64,000 nucleotides of DNA from contig CM070626.1 in NCBI GenBank assembly GCA_036346255.1, positions 16,082,001-16,146,000 of the forward strand, written 5' to 3'. Shown one piece after another: positions 56,131 through 64,000 of this stretch. Made by a program: the position numbers and the translations under genes. The notes under the pieces were generated by a model, which saw only the letters and a list, made by a program, of their open reading frames with translations, did not search any database and was not told the origin of the DNA. The DNA is from Ampelocalamus luodianensis. Taxonomy: Eukaryota > Streptophyta > Magnoliopsida > Poales > Poaceae. Position 1 is the stretch's first letter. Each line of letters opens with the position of its first letter.

Positions 56131-59100
56131 TGTGAGGACCCGGAATATTTAACTAGTAACACTTAACCTCCAAATGGTTCTAGCGTTACTAATTAAACAT
56201 TCTAAGCCTCGATGGTCATATACTTCCCAGAATTGCAGCATATGCACATCATCACAAAATTACACATCATTTCCATACAACATATATTACTAAGTTCAAC
56301 AATGACATACATAAAGTAAAGTTATTACAAAAGAGCCGACCGGCCAAATAGAGCAATATACAAGAAAGATAGCGGAAGCAAAAGGTGCCATAAGATGGCT
56401 AGAACAAAAGTCGACCAGGTTAGCCATACACCCACAAGGCAACCGAGGGCCGCTAAGCTAGTCGCCCATAAGCTACCACAAAGACTGACTCACAAAAGTG
56501 AGGCCCTCAAGCTCACCTTCTTCCTCTCGCAACAAAGCAGTTAAGCGAAGCAGCCGAGTACAAAGATTGTCTTTGTACCCATAAGATCGACGTGTGGAAT
56601 AGCAGACCTATTCATAAACTACATGCAAGCTTATTTAGGTGGAGGTTGTATGTCTCATTTTGCATGAAGCCAACTTTATTTGCAATAATGTAATACATTT
56701 TGAAAGCAAGTTTGCAAATCTGTTTTGTTATCAAAGTAATGATGAAGTAAAGGTACATACAAGTAACCACTGAGGCGACTATCCCAATAGCCACCACAAC
56801 ATAGCACGAATCCCGATTCGTACCACCCATCAAGTTTTAATTTAAAAGGTTGTAGTCTAACTCTTGAAAGACCTTGCCAAGCGTGTCCATAACCTAGGAC
56901 GAGGCTATTCGAATAGTTTTAACCTGCAGGGTGTACCAATGTACCCACACTTGCATCGCCTTCAAGCCACAAAGCACACTACCGGAAGGTATGCTGCACG
57001 ACTAAGTCCTCTGAGACATTTCCAATCTTGTGTATTAACTACGAGCCGCTCATATGGATAGAAACCCATATGCTTACATTGCAAGCGAAAGACAACAAAT
57101 CCCATCACGGGTGAAGTCTTTCGGACACTACAATGCTCCCAACACCATCCCTCCTGCGACTCCTGCGACTGAGCCAATACACGCCAAAGTACTAAGTCAA
57201 GAGAGGTCACATACCCTCTAATGTGGTTAGCACGCTAAAATGCTTGGTTTAGTGTAACAAGATGTTCGGTCCTTGTTGACCCGGGCACCATTCCAGTCAC
57301 ACCCAAAATCACACCATCTTACCATTGTGTCCAAGTCTAAATTATTTTGTTTTCAGTTTTAGTTTTCATAAGTAGACATGGCACAAGGTGGAAATCATAA
57401 ATCATAATAAGTTTTGTGTGATCAAGGTTATCGACAAGTCGATAACCGCCCATTTCTACCGAAGCTAAGCATGGCTAAGCAATTAATTCGTAAACTACTA
57501 AGTGACAAGAGCTCATCCACGAACTCTAAATCACAACAATGCCTAGGCTCATGGTAGTAGAGGATAATCATTTGCTAAGGAAATGCATCTACTAGGCCAA
57601 CTAACGACAATAGTTAAAACAAGATAGCAATGCATACATAGAAGTTGTAAACAACATAAATACTTAAAATCTGGGATTAACATGATCAAACCGCTTGCCT
57701 TCTTGTTGTTGCTCAAATCTGTTGTGGAGGGTCATTCTCGGGTTACCGCAAATGTCGAATCCTAGCGAAAAGGCAAAAGAACCAAGAACAACCAATAAGA
57801 CGAGCCACACTTAAACAAGCGAGCAAGCAAAAATTATCCAATTGCATTTAAATTTATACATAAGGTAGAATACGAATATACCTAGACATAGAAACTGGAA
57901 AAACCTAATTTGGATTTGTGGTGCAAAAGATATTACCTAAAAACCCATTTTCGGCCATAATAAGGTCTCAGTAGCAAAAATATTTTCTAGAGGTTTTCGG
58001 ACTTGAAAATTTTATGATAGGTTGCTACGATATTTTAAGGCTAATACAAGTGGTTTCATCTTAATTGGAGTTAAAATGATTTAGTTATGATTTTCTAAGT
58101 TCTAAAACTAGCATATATCATTTCTCAGGAACATGAATAAAGACAAAGCCTAGTTCAAATTAAAGCATGTCTACAGTGAATTTACTAGGTTGAGATTGCT
58201 CGATTTGCAACTACAATGAGGAAGTTATGTGTTTTACAAATTTTTCCATGAATTTCTAGACATCATCTTTCATTAAACAAGATCATCTTTGTTTAAATCA
58301 TTTTCCGCTACAAAACAGGCCTAATTTCATTCTCAGTTAAAGTTCATACTATAACAAAGCTACAACAACGGAATCATTCAAAAGGAGTTAAAATGACAAA
58401 GTTAAGCACTTTTGAAATTTGAAACGAGAAAAGACTTAGGAAACTTTGAGCTCGCGGGAGGTCCAACCGAATCGAAGACAAAGGAGAGGTCGTGGGCGTC
58501 GATCTTGCATCGCAGGCCACAGAACTCGGCACAGCGCCGCGGGAAGACCTCCTCCCGCTGGGAGGTGCGGACCGTTGAGATCTGATCCAACGATCACGAC
58601 CAGTGCGTGCACAGCGCACGCAAGGAGGTCTACGCGCCTAACCGAGGTCGTGACCGTCGGATCGAGATCTGGCGGTCCCGAGCACTAGGGGAGGTCCTAC
58701 GGGTAAACCTTCGGAGAGAGGTCTAGACGGCTAAGAGCTCACGGAGGAGGTCTTCAACGGTCTAGATCTCCAGAGGGAGGTCTTTAACGGACACGATCCC
58801 GAGAGGGAGGTCCTGGGCGATCAAGATGAACGAGGGAGGTCCTAAGACTAAAGATTTTACAAATAAAATCTAACGCTCAGATCTAAAGCCGGGGAGGTCG
58901 CGTACGGCTAGGATTGAGCCTAGGAGGTCTGAGCAGGGGTTTTCCTTGTAAAAGGCTAGGGGTGGTTTTTTACAAAGAGGACCCCGAGGGTGGTCTTTGC
59001 AAAAATGACCAAGGGGAGGTCTTTTGCAAAGAGGACCTCGGAAGAGGTCCGAGAGGGTGGTTTTGACAACACGACAAGGGGTGGTCTTTTTACAAAGAGG

Positions 59101-61072
59101 GCCTCGGGAGTGGCTCAGAGGTGGTCTTTGCAAAAGGACCGAGGGAGGTCTTATACTAAAAAGGTTTCCGCGGAAAAGATCTAAAGGTCCAGATCTAAAC
59201 TTGGGGAGGTCTAGACGGTCACGAAGAACCCAAGGAGGTCCAAGGTGTTGTTAAAGGCGCGGGACCTCCGGACAGCGACAAAGGGTGGCGGCTAAGACAA
59301 CTCACTGCTACTGATGATTGGTAATAAATGGGCATTTAAGATGTCCTAACACGATGACGAAACGGGAGTTTTGAACCGGCAAAATCCCGGCGGGCTCAAC
59401 GGTTTGCCGGCGGCGATGGGGACCTCGCCGGCGCCGACCAAGGGCACCGATATACTCGCAATAGTGTCGCGGACCTAGCGGAGGCACTCTCGATGGCGGC
59501 GACGGCCTTAAACGCCGGCGAGCCGGAGAATGGCGGAGGACAAGCCTTTCGGCAAAAACCGAAAACGACAAAACTGAGCGCCACGAGCTAAGCTAGCTAG
59601 ACCCTAAGCTCTAAGGGACAAAAATGAACTCACCCGAGTGTAGGGAAGGTCCAGAGGAAGACGGAGGGACTTAGAGAAGGTCGACGAAGTCCCGCGGTGA
59701 TGTGTTTGCCGGCGAAGGAGAAGAAGACGACCTCGACCCCGACAAGCAGCTCCCCAACTTGACCACCTCTGCGATGGACAACCACATCAAGTTAGAGAAT
59801 GCTTGAGGTGCTCGAGATGACAAGGAAAACAGGCAAGAACGTTGATGGAACCACTGGAGCTCGAGCTTCAGCAGGGAGCTCCAAAGGTGACAATGGAGGT
59901 AAGGAAGGGGCTCTCGGGTGCTCAGGTTTGGGGCTCACACTCACAACCGAGAGAGTCTAAATAGCACCAAGTGACGGGGAAAGAAAAGGAGGAAGGAACC
60001 ACTGGCTATACATAGCCGGGGCGCTTGGACAAGGCTAGGGCAAACCCACTGTGAGCAAGGTCCATGCCCCTGCCATGACTTGCTAGATTGGACAAGAGCA
60101 GGTAGGTAGGGAAAGACTTCTAGGGCTGGGCTCCTGACACATTTAATGCATGACAGAAAGAGACGTTGGGAAGGACCAAAGTGACAGCCATCGCTCCCAA
60201 GCGCCTGGTTCTGACACTGCACAGAGGTGCGAAATTTCATGGCGGGCCGACCTCCGGAGGGCGTGAGGGAGAAACACACGCGCTAAGGAGGTCCTGGACG
60301 TCCCCAGAATCGCCGAGGTGGGGAGGTCCGAGCGCGGGCGAGGAGGTCTGGGAGGTCGTGAGCCACACGATGGGTATCCACGGCTAGGACCACCCCAAGG
60401 CGCTGAGGGCGCTCAAGAGCTCCTCGGATCAGGGGGAGGTCGAGAGTATTGGATTGGGATCCAATGGCTCAGCTCGCGCGCACAAAAGCTTGAGCCCGAG
60501 TGCGGCGCGGCGGCGTGGTCCAACCAAGTCGGTTGAGTTGGGCTCGGTCCGAGCCCGAGTCCGACTCAACCGATTTAGTTTTTCCGGTTTTAGAAGGAGT
60601 GCTCCTTGGAGAATTGTTTGAGGCGACAAACCGACTCCAAAAATTATAAAATTTTTACAGGAGCTTGCTAGCTCAAACGAGGACCTAGCATAAAATTTTC
60701 AGAGGCTTTGGTGCTGTGGATTTTCCTCCAAAAATTTACAAGGCACTGGTCCAAGGTTTGACCAGATTTTGAATCGGTTTGACTGACCTCCAAAAATATT
60801 CAAACAATTTCTAAAAATTGTGAAACTTTTCAGAGGGGTCACATACCATCCCAAGAACTTAGGAAAAATATTTCCAGGAGATGATCCAGAGGTTTGACAA
60901 GATTGTTTTTGAAAGCTCAAGATTTGGATCAAAAGACTTGTGACTTCGTATTTCCATAACTTCTTGTACAATACTTGCTTGGTACAAAAGGAAATACAGG
61001 ATGTAAGAAAAAGTTTTAATTTCTACTCATTTTCTTACATTTGAAACACAAGCTCAAAATTGGGATGTTACA
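56131..61072. repeat. Giant solo LTR 2 (4,942 bp)
   Basis: It begins TGTGAGGACCCGG and ends GGGATGTTACA. It is homologous over its length to 29384-34449, with the strongest agreement in the first ~1.6 kb and last ~0.5 kb. It lacks coding capacity, PBS and PPT. The middle differs: from about 58,640 to 59,250 it contains a dense run of GGGAGGTC-type units much expanded over LTR 1. It splits an AT-rich array. It could be an unusually long non-coding element rather than an LTR; the TG...CA ends and 5-bp duplications favour an LTR. Confidence 0.82.
58640..59250. repeat. Run of GGGAGGTC-type tandem units in giant LTR 2
   Basis: More than fifteen occurrences of GGAGGTC or GGTGGTC, spaced roughly 25-45 bp. 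Intervals include recurring TTTGCAAAGAGGACC and GATCTAAAG words. Individual units are diverged. Confidence 0.8.
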
Positions 61073-61077
61073 TTTTT

Positions 61078-62035
61078 ATTGAAGTTTGTATACAAATAAA
61101 TTTGCTACATTTATTTAATTTATTTTGAATTTTAGTTATTTTGGGATTTTATGTTGGATTTTGTATGGAAATCAAATTGCAAATATTCTTTTTTTTACTC
61201 TAAATTTCAGTTCCTTTTTCCTTGGAATTCGTATCTGAATTGAATTGTTATTTTTATTTAGTTTTTATTCCAAAATACAATTATTTAGGGATTTTACTTT
61301 GGAGCTCGTATTGAAATCAAATTGCTTATTTTATTTTATGTTTATTCCGAATTTTAGTTATTTTTATTGGATTTCGTATACAAATCTAATTACCAATTAT
61401 TATTTAATTTTTATTCTGGATTATAATTATTGGAATTCTTATCAAAATCAGATTGCTATTTTTTATACCAAATTTTAGTTTTTTGTTGGATTTCATATAC
61501 AAATCTAATTTCCAGTTTTTGTTTATTTTTTATTATGCATCATAATTATTTATGGATTTTACTCAGAAATTCGTATGGAAATCAAATTGCTTATTTTATT
61601 TTATTTTTATTTTGAATTTCACTTTTTTGTTGGATTTCATATACAAATGTATTTTCTATTTTTTTGTTTATTTTTAATTCTGAATCGTAATTATTTATGG
61701 AATTTACTTTGAATTTGTATAGAAATTAAATTGCTGATTTTATTTTATTTTTATTTCGAATTTAGTTTTATTGTACTTGAGATGGACTCTTGTACTTAGG
61801 AATTCGTATGAAAATCAAATTGTCGATTTTATTTTATTTTTATTCCTAATTTTAATTTTATTGTACTCGATAATGACTCTTTCTTTTAATCTAGACCGTT
61901 GTAATTTGGATCTACCACGATCGACGGTGTAAATATTTCTCTTGTTTTACCGATTAGCGTGAAAATTTCTAGCTCTTGAAAACAAACATGATGGCTTTTG
62001 TTTTTACTCTGCTTTAATAATATAACAGATAAATA
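61078..62035. repeat. AT-rich degenerate tandem array 2
   Basis: AAATCAAATTGC-like anchors occur near 61171, 61238, 61317, 61381, 61447, 61502, 61581, 61645, 61724 and 61813 (spacing about 55-89 bp). GGATTTCNTATACAAATCTAA and GAATTCGTATGGAAATC forms partly alternate, suggesting a two-unit higher-order period. It closes with the same tail as array 1 (GACCGTTGTAAT ... ATCGACGGTGTAAAT). Confidence 0.8.
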
Positions 62036-64000
62036 TATAGATCTATGTTACAAGATAGTAGATTTATAAACACACTGTTCAGGAGACATGGTCGAGACGT
62101 TAGCAAAGGCGAAAACGACGCGTGTGAGATACTCAGGCTAAGGGCGGGCGGGCATCGAGTGAGGAAGTCACCTTTTACCCTGCCCGCACGCACTCGCGCA
62201 GCTGAAACTCGTGCAACTCAACGGTAAAGAGCGGGACGTATCACATCCTTCCTTCCTTGTATGTTTGTTCCCTTCTCCGCACAACCGCGTATGCAACATA
62301 TATCCTGGGCCCGGTGGAGCAGTAGAGCCACGCCGTCGATACAGCGAGAGCATCAATCAGGCAATCGGTGATTCTTCAGCATACCCGTTGACAAGTACAA
62401 CCGATGGAGATGGGTCGAGGTGAAGGCTGAAACGCGTCGGGCAGTTGCTCTGACTGCACCGATGGTTAGGCGCTGAGGGAGGGCAACCGCATCTGCAGCC
62501 GAGAGCCGAGAGCCATGGCTGCACCGCGTGCATCTCCGGCCTGGTCGTCGAACTCCCACCGAACCCAAAGGCACAACCAACCGCACAAGGGGAACTCAGG
62601 CGCGCCATCTCCTTCACCGAGCCGGCCACGGAATGGTGGATAGGCAAGGCAGGTAGGAACCAGGCCAATCTTCTGGGCCGCAGACAACAAATCACCCGCA
62701 CCCACGACTAAGCGTCCGGCACGGACCCCTCGAGGCCGCAACAAGTGCACGGACCCCCTCGGCCACAAAAAATTAGCCGTGCGGGAGCATCCAGCCGTGC
62801 CTTGGGCCTCGCCGATGCGAACGCGCCCGCACTCCACGTTAGACTCAGTACATCCACTTCGCCCAATTGTCTGCTCGCCCGGTTCGACGTGGGGTTGGGG
62901 TGGGCCTTTCTCCACGAGTCTGCCCCGCTATTTTTGGCCCAGGTTGTCTGTGTTTTTTTGTGTTTGGGCTTTTTTGATAACTTAATAGTCGGTTAAAAGA
63001 CATGACAGTTTAAGACTCAACAAAGCAACATATGTGAAGTCATAAAGCGTATTTAGCGGTATTAATTATCACCATCTTCAATGGCTATAAAGGAGGTAGC
63101 CCGTGTAATTACAAATAAGTTCTGATAACGCTCTCTGGATAATATCTCATATCCACGATCTCTTGTAATCTCATTCTTATTGTGTCCACTGTCCATGGCA
63201 ATAAAGGTCTCCATATTTCGATTGTGCTCTTATATCCCCCCCGGGTAAGCTCAATACAGTTGCCTCATTCGTGCTCATCTGAAGTAAAATTGAGTTGTTG
63301 CTGTCAATCTTTTCCATGTTGCAACACTTCTTCTAAAATATTTATTGCAGTTGTTCCAACGAGTGTTTCATTTGGTGCCACATCTTTTTTCCGTTGGGGG
63401 TAGTTTTCTTGCATTGTTGCACAAATAATTCCCACTGTTGCAATTATTTTGCTGTGTTTTGTGTTTGTTGCCACATCTTATTTGTGTTCGGGTAGTTTTC
63501 TTGTATTATCGCACAAATAATTCAGAATTGCAATGTTTTGTGTTTGTACACGTGATGCGAGTTTTTGTTGCAAGCCAAGTAACTTATTGTTGAGTTTCAC
63601 GATTTTTTGTTGCATCAGATAATCAAACGGTTAAGATTAATCATTTCAAGTGAGATTCGACGTCAGCAGAAAGTGTACGGACACTAGTCCTTAAAAAACT
63701 GATTATAAGTTTCTTCTAGAAGCAAACTAATCGTAAGTTGCCGAGCCCGGTCCTGTGTTCCTAGGCTTCTGATTAGGTGTCCGTTACATGGTTACATTGG
63801 CATGGCACTGAAGTCTGAACTCTGTACGATGCGCCCTGGCGCCGGCCAATCCTTGAGACGATCATACCGGCCGGTCGGATCCACATGTACAGCAAGTTTA
63901 AGCGCACTTACGGTCATATACACGCATCCACTGTTATGCTCGCATGGCTCCAAGCAAATACACGACGGATGAGGAGACCGCGACGTACCAATGCCTCACC
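62036..64000. other. Right end of window, no gene recognised
   Basis: Around 62,100-62,900 is GC-rich with overlapping frames on both strands (for example minus 62466-62915) but no domain. 63,080-63,200 (GGCTATAAAGG, then short AT-rich stretches) looks LTR-like but is unproven. At 63376-63560 a ~93-bp unit (TGCCACATCTT ... TAGTTTTCTTG ... GCACAAATAATTC) is tandemly duplicated with divergence. Confidence 0.4.

Noticed and set aside
62353..62996. Cluster of overlapping frames near the right edge
   Set aside because: GC-rich stretch with frames on both strands and no recognisable motif.
1..64000. CRISPR arrays, bacterial operons, tRNA or rRNA genes
   Set aside because: None seen. Tandem repeats here lack CRISPR spacing, the sequence is eukaryotic, and no tRNA or rRNA landmarks were recognised by eye. 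A tRNA scan would be needed to exclude diverged copies.

Overview
The window looks like nuclear DNA of a grass (Poaceae). The evidence is GC-rich, Ala/Pro-rich first exons beside AT-rich intergenic DNA, plant-type GT-AG introns, a grass-like R2R3-MYB, and dense nested Ty1/copia elements, solo LTRs and hAT-type miniature elements. I do not assign a species. Only two host genes can be supported: (1) a five-exon minus-strand gene at 6025-9356 for an organellar-type deoxynucleoside kinase, and (2) a two-exon plus-strand gene at 40198-41021 for a subgroup-4 (MYB4-like) R2R3-MYB repressor. Nearly everything else is transposon or intergenic sequence.

Layout. 1-4418: a decayed plus-strand copia element (A) with its 3' LTR. 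4451-4966: a 78-bp exact direct repeat around 360 bp. 6025-9356: the kinase gene. 12809-17905: a minus-strand copia (B) with an ATATG target-site duplication (TSD), whose leader and gag start are inverted. 18391-19123: a possible hAT-like miniature element. 19959-21709: a solo LTR (TSD CCCAT) splitting a CT-rich repeat region. 21969-22960: a fragment resembling the giant LTR family. 24230-36531: a minus-strand copia (C) interrupted by a 5,066-bp solo LTR (29384-34449, TSD ATACT) and an 899-bp solo LTR (34714-35612, TSD AGTAG). 40198-41021: the MYB gene. 41690-42222: a truncated LINE. 42309-48988: a minus-strand copia (D) with an uninterrupted gag frame, an LTR insertion in its 3' LTR and a 1,363-bp hAT-like element in its integrase. 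50121-50911: a hAT-type miniature element with a perfect 8-bp TSD. 53505-62035: a complex of AT-rich minisatellite, LTR fragments and a second giant solo LTR (56131-61072, TSD TTTTT). 62036-64000: no recognisable gene.

The two host genes are about 31 kb apart, transcribed in opposite directions, and show no functional link: one belongs to nucleotide salvage, the other to transcriptional repression (by family, of phenylpropanoid genes). I found no previously undescribed system such as a gene cluster or defence locus. The unusual material is structural: the two giant LTRs of one family with differing internal repeats, the inverted copia segment, miniature elements carrying GC-rich gene-like DNA, and the AT-rich array complex.
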